From Nematostella vectensis (taxonomy: Eukaryota; Cnidaria; Anthozoa; Actiniaria; Edwardsiidae): a stretch of 64,000 nucleotides of DNA. The notes below the pieces were generated by a model. The model did no database searches, was not told the DNA's origin, and worked only from the letters and a program-made list of their open reading frames with translations. Of this stretch, positions 1 through 14,900 are shown one piece after another. The DNA lies in contig NC_064035.1 of assembly GCF_932526225.1 (NCBI RefSeq), forward strand, positions 16,230,469 through 16,294,468, given 5' to 3'. Every line of letters starts with the position of its first letter. The stretch's first letter is position 1. Both the position numbers and the translations under genes were made by a program.

Positions 1-252
1 GTTTTTAGGCTCCAACTGACAAAAATTCTTATCTCTGAAGGCAGTTTCATTGATAGAAGAATTCATTTTCTGGGCATTTTGTCACAAAAAATGCAGCTTC
101 AATAGAGATAAGGGCATAAAAATTCTATATGGTAATATATATAAAACTTAAAATTTAACACCCCTCCTACCCTTAACCATTCCCCCTAGATCCGCTACTT
201 CTCACTATTCTGTTAGTTTTTTATTGTCACTCAAAGGTATTGTGTTTCCTAG

Positions 253-2594
253 GAAGAAGAGGAGAGAGAAAGGGATGAGCTACTTAACAAGAGGTTTTTG
301 CCAAATGTAAGTTTAACCTTAATGGCTCTGCTAGAGACTCTATTCTCAAATATCAGATTAAGGGAAAGTTTATTTATTATCCAGAGGAGGGCGTGAGGAT
401 TTTGATAAAAGTAAGAGATAAAATTTGTTGCCCCCCCTTCAGGAGGAACAAAATTTTCCATGCCCCCCCTCCTTATGCTTCCCCCATATTTTCTGGAAGG
501 GGGGTGCCCCCCCTTCAGGAGTAACAAAATTTTCCATGCCCCCCCCCTTATGCTTCCCCCATATTTTCTGGAAGGGGGGTGCCCCCCCTTCAGGAGGAAC
601 AAAATTTTCCATGCCCCCCCTCTTATGCTTCCCCCATAATTTCTGGAAGGGGGGTGCCCCCCCTTCAGGAGGAACAAAATTTTCCATGCCCCCCTCCCCC
701 TTATGCTTCCACCATAATTTCTGGAAGGGGGGTGCCCCCCCTTCAGGAGGAACAAAATTTTCCATGCCCCCCCCCTTATGCTTCCCCCATATTTTCTGGA
801 AGGGGGGTGCCCCCCCTTCAGGAGGAACAAAATTTTCCATGCCCCCCCTCTTATGCTTCCCCCATAATTTCTGGAAGGGGGGTGCCCCCCCTTCAGGAGG
901 AACAAAATTTTCCATGCCCCCCTCCCCCTTATGCTTCCACCATAATTTCTGGAAGGGGGGTGCCCCCCTTCCAGAAAATAAAAGAAAGAAGGAGCAAAGG
1001 AAGAAATGAAAATGAAAATGTCAAAGAAACACAAGCAAGAAATTAGCTGCAATTTGGTCAAAAAGTAGAGGGGAAAGAATTCGCTGAGAAGATTAATCCA
1101 GAAAAATTGAGGCCACTCAATTTTAGCAAAAAGGCTTTTTTTGTTTTTCTCCTTGCAAGAAAAGCGAAGCATGAGAAAGAAAAGAGAGAGAGAATGAAAG
1201 CAAATCAGACATTAGCAAGGATGTTGGTGACAAAGAATGAGCGCTTATAGCATCAGACCGTTTTGTTAATAATTTTAAACATAAAGCACTTTATAAACAT
1301 CATATAGAGGAAACCATGAAAAAATGTATATAGGGTGTATACAGGTTTGCATTATATAGATAAAACATGGCTTAATACATATCCTGGACTCCTAGATTTA
1401 GCATGGAAAATAACTGCCCCCAAACCGAGACTCGTTGAACCAAGAAGTTTGATTTGACACTTGGTCAAATTATATAAAAAAGACAACAACCAAAGAAATC
1501 AGTGACTCCCCCCTTTTAAAATCCATATACTTTCAATGCCCCCCTTTTAGGCCTACAGAAATTTCTTGAAGCCCCCCCCCCCCCCCACAGTATCCTCACG
1601 CCCCCCCCCCCCCTTCGAGATAATAAAGGGATATTTTGGAGTTATCAAGAATAAAAGCCATATCACTTTATATAATATTTTTTACACCCAGATAAAACAG
1701 TACTACAGTTTTTTCTTATATAATATCAAGGCTCACATTTGCTCCCTAAATCCTTATAATTATAGAATAGTGGGGAGACATCAATAATGATAGACCATGC
1801 CCTACAGCACAACACGGGTCTACAGAATGCACACCAAGGCATGGATGAAATGATAAGCAGTGGTTCTAGTATACTGACAAGTCTGAGGGAGCAACGAAAT
1901 GTTTTAAAGGTGGAGTATAATCCAAATCAGTCAGCCGCAAGTTGTACATTATTATGTATACCCTCATAACTAACCCACTGACAGTCATTGGAGTGTGCAT
2001 AACAAAAAAAAATGAAAAATAAACAAAATTGGATTCTATCCGTTTATAAAGAAAAAAAAAGATAATGGTAAAGTTATTTGGGACATTTTTAACATGTAAC
2101 ATGTAAGGTCAAAGGTATGAATTTAGAATAATTAATAGATGTCATATTGTAAAGTTTTTTCTGTTTGTATAACATTTTAGGGAGCCCAGAAGAGAATTCT
2201 TGATATTGCTAACACTCTGGGTCTTTCCAACACTGTGATGAGGCTGATTGACAAGCGAGGTACCCAGGTACGGTGTTCCATTCAGCACTCAACAATCTAG
2301 TCACCTGTGCAGTCGCCTGTGCAGTCGCCTGAGACTAACACTAAAGGTTGGGTGTGCAGAAGACTTAACAATTACATGCTATGTTATTCCAACCAAAAAG
2401 GTTTTTATCATTTCCATGTTTAATTTGAACCTTTTTGTTGTAAAGTCGTGGACTTATAATAAATTATTCTTATAATTCAGACATTTAATAGAAAATATTG
2501 TTTTTTTTTTTTTTTGCAGGACAAGTGGATAGCCTTTGGGGGAATGCTTGTGACGTGCATAATAATGTTTTTAGTCATCCATTATCTTACATGA
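253..2594 (+). CDS. GOSR2: Golgi SNAP receptor complex member 2 (membrin), 3' part
   Basis: Q-SNARE of the cis-Golgi that acts in ER-to-Golgi vesicle fusion. Four exons are visible: 253-306, 1766-1909, 2181-2267 and 2520-2594, all joined in phase 0; the 5' exons lie before the window. The first gives an acidic/basic helix (EEEEREERD-like, ending NKRFLPN), the second and third give the SNARE helix ([19 protein letters not shown], then [19 protein letters not shown]), and the last is a C-terminal membrane anchor starting DKWIAFGG and ending HYLT before TGA. These match the human membrin C-terminus segment by segment. The intron between the first two exons carries a 75-bp tandem array and long C runs. 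Only the last 119 residues or so are seen. A GOSR1 identity is less likely because of the [12 protein letters not shown] segment and the HYLT end. Confidence 0.9.
428..975 (+). repeat. 75-77 bp C-rich tandem array with 3-unit higher-order structure
   Basis: Seven copies of a unit of about 76 bp lie in a GOSR2 intron; the marker CATGCCCCCC recurs near 458, 535, 610, 685, 762, 838 and 913. Each unit pairs a G6 run with a C7 run next to GGAAG/CTTCC. Copies 2-4 and 5-7 share the same order of variants (for example CATATTTTC, CATAATTTC, then CACCATAATTTC), so a block of about 228 bp was itself duplicated. The final copy ends in an inverted repeat. Long open frames through this array on both strands are by-products of the repeat. 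Confidence 0.95.
1506..1615 (+). repeat. poly-C tracts
   Basis: Several C runs of 6 to 16 bases sit in the same GOSR2 intron just before the exon at 1766. Nothing coding is seen here. Confidence 0.9.
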
Positions 2595-4452
2595 ACTTGG
2601 TTCATACGTTATGAAGCCTGAACTTAGGCATCTGCTAAGATTATTCCTTGTATGGCCACCCTTTTTACCATTCATCCTATCTGATTCATAAAAAGTCAAT
2701 GGTTGCAATTAAAATATTTTTGGGGCGAGGCACTACTATTAGCAGGTGCCAGAACATTTTGACCTCTGTAAACTGAAACATTGTCCTCTTCCCCTCTTTT
2801 CTTTAGATATATTTAACAATTCAACCAAATGTTCTTTGCTTCTCTAGATCTCTCACAGAAGCCAATTTTTCATCTCATACTATACTTCAATACACTACAG
2901 GAGTGTATTTAAATGTCCACCCTTATTATCATAATTTCAAAAGAGAATCTTAAGAAAGATATACAGAATATGTAAAAAATGCCAAATAAAATTATTGACT
3001 TTTTAGGATGTAGTTCTATTATAATGGTTCTGGTAGGGCAATAGATTATTTCTTATGTCAGCAGCTTCTCAGCAAACTAAATCTGCCCCACATTTCCTAC
3101 ACCGCTATGCCATTTAGACAGAGAATTTATACTATGTTTATAAACACAATAAGTGATTTTAATGGTAGGCAGTGGGGACAAAAAAATAAGTAGACAAAAG
3201 GAAAAGGGAAAAAAATGACTTTCAACCTTCTCCCTGCCATGTATTCTTTTGAGTTTTTAACCTCAAAATGTTTCTTGTGTTAATGTGGCCATTGCATGTC
3301 TAGTAAAAAAAAACAATCCAGTATGCCTATGCCTTTTGTTATTCTTACTTCAATCAACTATCAAATGATGGAGAGGTGTGCGTCCTGTTTCGCACTAAAT
3401 CAATGACACCCGGGTAGAATTATTTAACTGCGTTTATTGCATTTTTAATAACATTTAACATTCTATTTGATGTAAAATGGGCTCTATCACCCCTCATGCA
3501 AGAATGTAAGCCCAGCACAGGAGAGAACTCAGCTGTTCACCTGGGAGGTCCTGCAGATCTTAAAATTTTATACCAAGTGAAATACAAAGTACAAAACCTA
3601 ACAAACCTTACTCTCAGTTCTTTACCCCAAAATACCAGTTTTTCTCAGTGTCCTCCTCAAGTGCAAATCTCACAATACCACAACTGCACATAATTGTGAG
3701 CAGGATGCTAGAAATGTGTTCCTAATGCATGTTCATCCTGATTTTATAGAAAAATATTCTTTCTATTGTTGGGTAAAATGTAGAATCCATGAAAATACCC
3801 ACAATTTTCCACACCTCCAAAATTTTTAGGTAACTTTTGCAGCCCCTCAAAACCCCCGGACCTCCCAGACATTCATATATCTGAGTACACCCCTGGAAAA
3901 ACAATAAGGGTACTGACTTAATAAATAAATGTTATTTTTTAAAAGTTACTTTCACCATGCTAACAGAGGTCTCTAGTTTGAGAGGACTACACACAAGAGT
4001 CATACTAGCTAAAGAATTACTTATTTCCTTCCAGGTGCACTTGATTAATCTTAATTGATCCCAATCACAATAATATACTGCATAATATTTGTATTTATGT
4101 TAAGTATTTAGTTTGGAAACCTTTGTGATTTATTTTATCGTTAATGTTAGTGATCTTATTTATTTGACATTAGTCTATATATGATTGATTGAACATTATC
4201 ACAAATTGGTATTCTATCAAAGATGCAAAATGGTGGATGCTAGCATCAACTATATTATGTTTATGATTATCACCTTTCAATTCATTCCAATCGAGAAATT
4301 ATACAGGCCACCTCACAAAATCCATGATGTATTAAATCTCTTTTTTATTACAACCTTTAAAACAACATGTCACTTATCCAAATTTTCTTGTATATTATAT
4401 AGTATATTATATAAAATAGCTGGTAAAAGTTTTTTTTTTATGTTCAAAGTTA
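2595..4452. other. intergenic, GOSR2 3' end to LITAF 3' end
   Basis: Convergent gap between GOSR2 (+) and the LITAF-domain gene (minus). An AATAAA at 2985-2990, about 390 bp past the GOSR2 stop, is a possible poly(A) signal. Otherwise the sequence is AT-rich with short open frames and no codon pattern or family I recognise. Confidence 0.6.
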
Positions 4453-7477
<3,025 letters not shown>

Positions 7478-7930
7478 TGTTTTTGGCTTTCTTGTTCGAA
7501 AGAACTCTCGTTCGGCCGTTTCTGTCGAACCGAATCTACACTCTGTTAGTAGCGCTTCGTTGCTATGACGTCATGCCCCTTAGAGTGCGTCGCCAAGCTG
7601 AAAGCGCTTACGCACTTTTGTCTACACAAAAGGAGCAGAAAAGTTAAACAATGCGTGACGATCAAAATAAACACTAGATATTTCGGCAGAACTAAATAAC
7701 ACGAAATGTGGTCGACATAGTGTCGCGTTGTTCAAAAATAAACCTGACTGTGACATCGATGTATATAAATGCTTTTTTAAAATTATTTTACAAGAAACAA
7801 CAGAAGAGAAAGCGATATACTTCGTTTACGACTACTACAAAGTGCACATGTTTCATAAGTCCTCCCCCCCTCCACTAAGTCCCTCTCGGCTGAGAGGGAC
7901 TGGTGCGAGGAGAAGTGCATGCTTTGAAAA
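7478..7930. promoter_or_regulatory. divergent promoter LITAF / MAD2L1 with CRE-like site
   Basis: The two start codons are 453 bp apart and point away from each other. A palindromic TGACGTCA (CREB/ATF consensus) lies at 7566-7573. The stretch is CG-richer than its surroundings. No TATA box is obvious for either gene. The shared-promoter reading is inferred from spacing. Confidence 0.55.
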
Positions 7931-10900
7931 ATGGCGGCAACCAAGTTAGACAGCGCTATCACTTTAAAAGGGAGTACGGAGACGGTGATGGAGTTCTTTG
8001 GTATGTATTGCTTTTTACATCCTTTTTCGATTACTTTGAAATGCTTCTAGCTGATCTAAAGTTTTGTTTGCTTAAAGGTTATGGAATAAATAGGTAAGTT
8101 CCTACTTCGTTCACTGAAACCCGACTCATAACTTAATGTACTAGCAAAAGTAGACAGCCTTGCCGGGGAAGGAAACATTGACAAATCTACTTTTTGGGAG
8201 GAATTGAAAGCATTTTTTAAATTTAAATTAGCCGCTCTTTGTAGAAATATGTAATCGTGAAATCAAATTGTACTAACATTAGATAATTGGATATGATACT
8301 AATGATTAGATAATATTAGATAATTGGATATTATACTAATATTAGATAATTGGATATGATACTAAAAAGATAATTTTTAATATGTTTCAATCCAGTATTC
8401 TATTCCAAAGAGGGGTTTACCCACCAGAGACATTCAAACGTGTTGAACAATATGGGCTGACTCTGTTTGTTAGTGACGAGCCCCAACTCAAAGAGTACCT
8501 ATCAAGTGTCATGGAACAAATTAAAGGTTTGTAGTGCAGTAAAAACAAGAATGATCAAAGGTTTGATTTTAGTTATCAAGACATGACCAGTAGAACAGAT
8601 TGGATTGATTGGGTTATTCAATCAAATTCAATTGAAATTGTGAAATCAAATTCACCATAATTGAATTCAGAATGATAATTTTAAAATGGACATTTGTTTT
8701 TATTTCTCAAATTTTGATATATTTTTATTTTAAGATAATTGGAAATCAAACACAATCTATTGTTCAATTGGATTAGATTGTCAATTGTTATGAAATATGC
8801 ACCATTTCTAGCATTTGATTGCTGAGTAAATCTGTAATGTTGTCAGGATAACTACAGTCCTGGTCAGGACTTTTGAGAGCCTAATCCAAAATTTTAGCCA
8901 ATCAACAGTATTATTTATTTAATACTTCCTCTTTCACCCTCTCAGAAATATTGAATTCATTGAGTATGTGAAAAGGTTAAATGATCATAACTTTTCAGAT
9001 TGAGAGCTTGAAATTCAAGCCATGTTAGTGTTGTTTTTAATCATTACATGGTCTTTTATCAAGTCTAAATTAGCATTTGCAAGCCATTTTCAAAGTCAAA
9101 GTCAATTTATTTTAGAAAAAGTTACCTAATTACACACAATTTTCGCGACGTCAAAATTTTGCGATTTTGAGATGGCGATATTTTGCGACAATATTTTTTT
9201 GCGATTTTCCTATTTTCGTAAAAACCAGATCACTTTATTTTCACGATTTCGCGATTTTGGGATAATAAAATAAAGCAAAACAAGTGGAATTAAAATGTGC
9301 TGTAATCATCAAATCTGAAACAATTTGTAAAAAAGATGCTTGGGCTGAATTTAGTGCCATGCATAAAAATCTATAAATACAACTCAACCTCTTACGGTAC
9401 TATATGTACATTAGATGACTAAATAGACAAGGTGTTTCCATAAAGCTTATTAAATGGCCAATATTTCCCAATTTTTGTGACACTTTATTTTTGCATCCCT
9501 TATGAAATTCGCTAAATTAAAGTGACACAAAAATTAAGTGTAATAAGGTATTAATACTTTCAAACAAATCCAGCTGCATGTCACTTTTTGTTGATTATGA
9601 TCTGTTTGTGTTTACTAACAAAATTTTATCCAATAGTAGGGGTAGCACATGGTTCCTGAATTTTTTTAAAAAAATAAGCAGAACAAAACTGTTACTTGAA
9701 TTGCTCGCCAAGGTTGAACAATCCTGCTTGAATGATTGTTTTCTAAAAAAAGGACAAATGTTCAAATTCTCGTTTCTTTTAATTTGACTCACTATAGTAT
9801 GTAACTTTATCCATCACGCGGCACAACACACAACTCTAAAAACCCATGTCCTCTATGATATTAAAGCTCTTTTTCCTAGTTTAGATCATGACCTATAGCA
9901 ATTTTGTATTTGCTTCTTTTTTTCCACAGTGCTCATGCTTGCCAAAAATAATGCTTCTATGCACCCTGATGCTGGCCAAGACCATTTGCTACCCCTAATA
10001 GTGGCACCTCAAAAAAGTATCCACCCTTTGGACTGACACAATTGTTTAATAAACTATCTAAATACAGAGTTATATTGAAAAGCAAATGTTTTTGGACTTT
10101 GTACAGTGGTTGCTAAATAGAGGTTGGGATTTCCAAAAGAGATGTATTCCAAATCTGTCTGTTTGACAGCTATTACTGATACATAAAATATATGGGTTTT
10201 TTTCTACAGACTGGCTCTACAATAAAACCATCCAGAGAATTGTGCTTGTAATAAGCAACAATGACAAGGACGAGGTCTTGGAGAGGTGGCAGTTTGATAT
10301 TGAATGTGATAAAACTATGACTGAAGAAAGGTTTGTGTAAAATTTGTCACTATTCAAATTTTAAAAGGTTTAAAGACTTTCACACAGAAAGTAGTTATGT
10401 GAAATTTGTGGCTGCTGCATATTGTGTGAATGTCACATTTTATAAACAGTTACAGGCTTGAGAGAAGTAAAACAAAGCGTTTTTCATTCTTCCCCCTTCC
10501 CTCCCCCTATGCGTTTTTTTTTGTCAACTATGGCTTGTCACATTCCTCCGTGTCAAAATTGAAGAACAAGATAGCCAACTCTGGGTTTTTATGACAAAAG
10601 GATTCTAATGCCTACAGGTAGGCTACTGGATGTGTAGATACTTTGAGTCATAAAGGCCCAGTTGTTTTTGGCACCTTTAAAGACAAAAACATCCTTGAAT
10701 CATAGCCTTGATCTTTATCATTTAATTTGTAGTAAACCAAGAGAAAAGTCTCTTAAAGATGTCAAGAGAGAGATCCGGGATGTCATGCGTCAAATCTCTG
10801 CCACCGTCACTTTCCTACCCCTTTTGGATGGTCCATGTAAGTGGAAATATCCAATTATTTGAGAAAATATTGGCATATGCTTCAGTAAAGTGATGTTTGC

Positions 10901-11301
10901 TGATTTACTGTAACTATTTCTTGGGGGTTGGGTTGGGTGGGGGGCTGAGGGAGCATTTAACACATCCAGAGAGGTGCCAGACTCCCATTCCTTGCTACAA
11001 CCCTGGTAATGGAAGCAGAAAAGCTTTCTTTTGTTCTGTGGCTCTAACATGTGACTCATACATTATGTAGAGAACAGCCTGATTCTCATAGATTCTAATC
11101 TTTTTTTAATTGAAATGTTTTCTCCTTTTCTTAGGTTCCTTTGACCTGCTGATTTATACTGACAAAGACCAGAATGTCCCAGAGATGTGGGAAGAGTCTG
11201 GTCCGCGGATAATCAATGACTCTGAAGAAGTTCGACTGCGATCCTTCACTACAACCGTCCACAAAGTTGATACCATGGTGTCCTACAAGAGTGGAGATTA
11301 A
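7931..11301 (+). CDS. MAD2L1: mitotic spindle assembly checkpoint protein MAD2A
   Basis: Six exons: 7931-8000, 8078-8093, 8396-8526, 10210-10330, 10733-10836 and 11135-11301, giving 202 residues (human 205). It is a single HORMA domain from near residue 10 to 198, with the family landmarks GSTETVMEFFG, YGINSILFQRGVYPPETF, ERWQFDIECDKT, ISATVTFLPLLDGPCSFDLL and WEESGPRIINDSEEVRLRSF. In the family the open-closed switch at the C-terminus (safety belt) traps MAD1 or CDC20 so that APC/C stays inhibited until kinetochores are attached. Exon 2 is a 16-nt microexon coding the YGIN segment. ATG 7931 starts ATGGCGGCAACC, a good initiation context. An AATAAA near 11706 could be its poly(A) signal. Confidence 0.95.
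8268..8365 (+). repeat. short AT-rich tandem repeat in MAD2L1 intron 2
   Basis: Three imperfect copies of an ATTAGATAATTGGATAT-type unit end about 30 bp before the exon 3 acceptor. Confidence 0.8.
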
Positions 11302-11960
11302 GATTTGCAAAGCACTTGAACCAAGAGATGCTTTTGTAGGATATGGCTGATGGAGAAAAGATTTAAAAAAATGAGACAGAGAATAACTTAGACATTCAAA
11401 GACATTAATACCTGTACCTGACTTATTGCCTGTGGTGATAGATGTTTGTAAAGCTATAACTCTTGTATAACAGTGTAAAGTGTACTGCATAAGATATACA
11501 GTAGTCTCTAGCTAAAATTAGGGTTCTTTAGGGCCTTGAGTCCTCTTCAAACTTTGATGCTTAGAGCTAGCAGATTTGTTTATCAGCTTACCTTACGCAT
11601 GAAATCCAAATAAGGTATTTTCAATTCGGCGACACTGATAAGAATTACCTTAAAAAGGACCCAGCGTAGCGATACAGCTTCTGTGAAAATACAAATACGA
11701 TTTACAATAAAATAAATTTGTGAAAAAAAGATCGCCTTGCTGTTATCCTAAAGTATTTATTGGTCTACCTGTGGTCTTTTCTGTTAGCTGGAGAGGTTAC
11801 AAAACACAAAACATGGCGGCATGTAATCGCACGTGAAACATGGTAGTCTCATGCTTTCTAGCGACTTTTCGCCGTTTATTGGATTTATGATTGTATATCA
11901 AGAGTCTTGAAGTTTCTCGCCGTCATCGATTGCTTACTTTAGGTTAAATATATTTCTAAA
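11302..11960. other. intergenic MAD2L1 to ESF1
   Basis: MAD2L1 3' UTR followed by the ESF1 upstream region. A possible AATAAA lies at 11706-11711. No TATA box is clear. Nothing coding seen. Confidence 0.6.
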
Positions 11961-14900
11961 ATGTCTGAGAACAGATTTTCCCGTGTTTCTAGGGATCCTC
12001 GATTCAAGGTAAAGTTACAAATCCTGTAAAAAAAGGGATAAAATAAGCTGTTTTTTACGTGGTTGTAACAAATTCGTATTGTTAAAGTTGTATCTCATAT
12101 AAGATGACTGTGAATCCCTGTTATTGTTTCAGAAAATCCCTCGGAAACAACGAAAAGTAAAAATTGACTCGAGATTCGAACGCATGTTCACAGATAAAAG
12201 TTTCACAACGAAATGTAAGTTCAAAGACGACGTATAAACAATAATGAATATGAATGCAATAAATATATCCAACCTTTTCGGATTGCAACAACTTGTTTCC
12301 AAAGAAAAAGTTGATTCTGCTCTTCAGGGACGAGATAACTATCTCAACTGTAAGCTTTCATTATGGTTGCTGCTGATCACAACTGATTTCAGCTGAATCA
12401 TGTAATGTGTCATGTAAATGCCTTTTAGACTTTGTTGACAAGCGAGGTGCTGTTGTTGGGAAAACATCTAAAGAAGATCTTCATCAGTTCTATGATTTAT
12501 CTGATGATGACCAAGGTATGTTGGGAGAAATAACGGAATACCTTCTGATCATTTGATGAAAGAGACTTCAAGAAAAAACATACAGGAAATAAGGCACCTA
12601 CTGTAAGGAAATGCAAATTTACGCATTTACAACTTGGGTGAATTTGCAATGGACAGGGACGTAGTGAAGGGGTTGGGGGGAGGATATGCGACACTGGTTT
12701 ATAAGTACAAAGAGTGAAAAATAATTAATCATGGATGACCTCAGAAAATAGATCAATCGAATAATTAAAAAAAACAGCCTGGTACATAGTTTGTATGTAG
12801 TGACTTAATGTGACAATTTGTTCATAGATGGTTCTCAAAATGGCTGATGAAGTGAGTCTCAAGCAACTCAAAGTCTTGAGAACACAAGCGATCCTAGAGG
12901 CGATGTTAGATTAAAAAAAATCATTACAAATCCATAAATCATGAGGACACAAATAGACTTATAGTTAATGTGGAGTGTCTCGTGAGGACACAAATAGACT
13001 TTCAATTATTGTAGAGTGTCTTTTGTATCATGAGAACATGAATAGACTTTCAGTTAATTTACAGTGTCTTGTGTATGAATTCCAAAACGAAATTAAACTA
13101 TGGAATTGCATAATGGGAATAAAATTAAAGTCAGAAACCATTATTTTAGTTTGTTAAGTCTCAAATGTGTCTTTATTTTATAATCTAGAAGGAAGAATAT
13201 CAGATGGGTCAGAGGAGGGGGATAACAACAAGTCCAGGTACACATGTCCTTTTAAAGTTGTATTTTTTATATGCAGTAGGATTTGGCAAAACAAAAAATA
13301 CTATTGCTGCTTTATCCAAAACTAATGGGCCACTAGAAATGAATTGAAAAATGGTTGAATGGAAATATGGTGTATTGTTTGAATGTATCATTTATGATCC
13401 TTTTGTGGGCCATGTACATTCAGCTTTCTCTCATTGGTTAGCTAAGTAAAGCTGTTGTGACTTTGAAAGTCAACAGCACCCTAAAGTTCATGAAACCATT
13501 TGAATTTCATTGAAATTATAGGAGACCAATAGGAAACAATAGGAGCCCTCCTTGTGGCAAAGCTACCAGCAAGCCTGGCTAATAAACTGATATCAGCATC
13601 GCAGAATTAATTACTGTTGTTGGTGATAATCTGTATTTTTCAGTAGGTCACAAAAAACTCTAAAAGAAAAGAAGGCTGTTAAGGAGAAAAAGAGAAAGAA
13701 TGTGGAGCACATTCAAACACAAGACAATGACACACAGCATCAAGACTTTAATGATAAAAATACCAAAAAAAGAACACAGAAAAGTAATAATGGTGCTCAA
13801 TTGAAGAGAAAAAAGAAGGAAAATAAGTCATCAACACCAAAAGATATTGACAGTGATGACAATCAGAGTGAGAATGATGATGGCAATAAAGATCATGTTG
13901 AAAGTGATGCAAGCTGTGACAATAAAGAACCAGACTTTGCAAGAGGAGAAGGAATGTTCGAGACATCATCATCGGAAGATGATAATGATTATGATGAATC
14001 ACATGGGGAGCTAACTTTGAATAGAGAGGATGAAGATGACACAGATGAAGAGAGTATCTTCAATGCCAAACAGGTCAGTACAACACACACTTTACAGTAC
14101 TCCTCCTTTTTGAGAGGTAACAAGTATGATGAAAAGTCTACAATATCTTCATGTTGCTTATCTACTCTCCGTTGACTGCTGTTATTTGAACATCCTTCTA
14201 TAGGGGTGGCCTCAGCAACCCCTCCAAACTAGGTAGAAAGAGTGGGGAATGCATATCATTACTATCCAACAATACAGAGAGATTGAAATATTGCTTTAGA
14301 AAGACTTAATCATGTATAAATATCCTGTTTTTGGTTATCAGATGACGTATTGTTGATCACAGCTATGTACTCTGGAATGTTCCTCTGCCCTGTCAACTGC
14401 TTTCCATGGAACTTTGTTCTTTAAAGTGCATAATATCCCTGTCTCACTCTTGTTTTTGGTTTCTTTTATAGTATGATTTATCTTCCCAGAAAGAACTTGT
14501 AGAAACATTCACAGAGAACCTTTGAGATTAACAATTGCTTGCATGACAATTACATCGTCGTTCTGATTAAAACTATGTTTTTCATAAGTAAGACTAAGTG
14601 AATATCAATTATAGAGAAATGTCACGGGGATTGTTTGTACCTTTTGTAGTTGCATTGGTGTACATTCTAACTGTTGTAAAACTGGGGTTTTGAACTGAGG
14701 TTGAAAACCGCAGCTAATTACTGCACTATTTTGCTGAGGTTAGAGCATCCAACCGCAGAAGTGTGACCATGGTTACCATGGTTTTTTACCGAGGTGAACA
14801 TTGTTGAATGTTGCAATAATTAAGTCATCACTGTATGCTTCTTTTTACTTTAGGGGATTATCAATCCTTTTCCCAGCTGGGGTAGAAGGGGGTATCCTCT

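Noticed and set aside
249-1172. Minus-strand frame of 307 codons and plus-strand frames across the C-rich array
   Set aside because: Product of the tandem repeat; the region is a GOSR2 intron with a real exon at 253-306 on the other strand.
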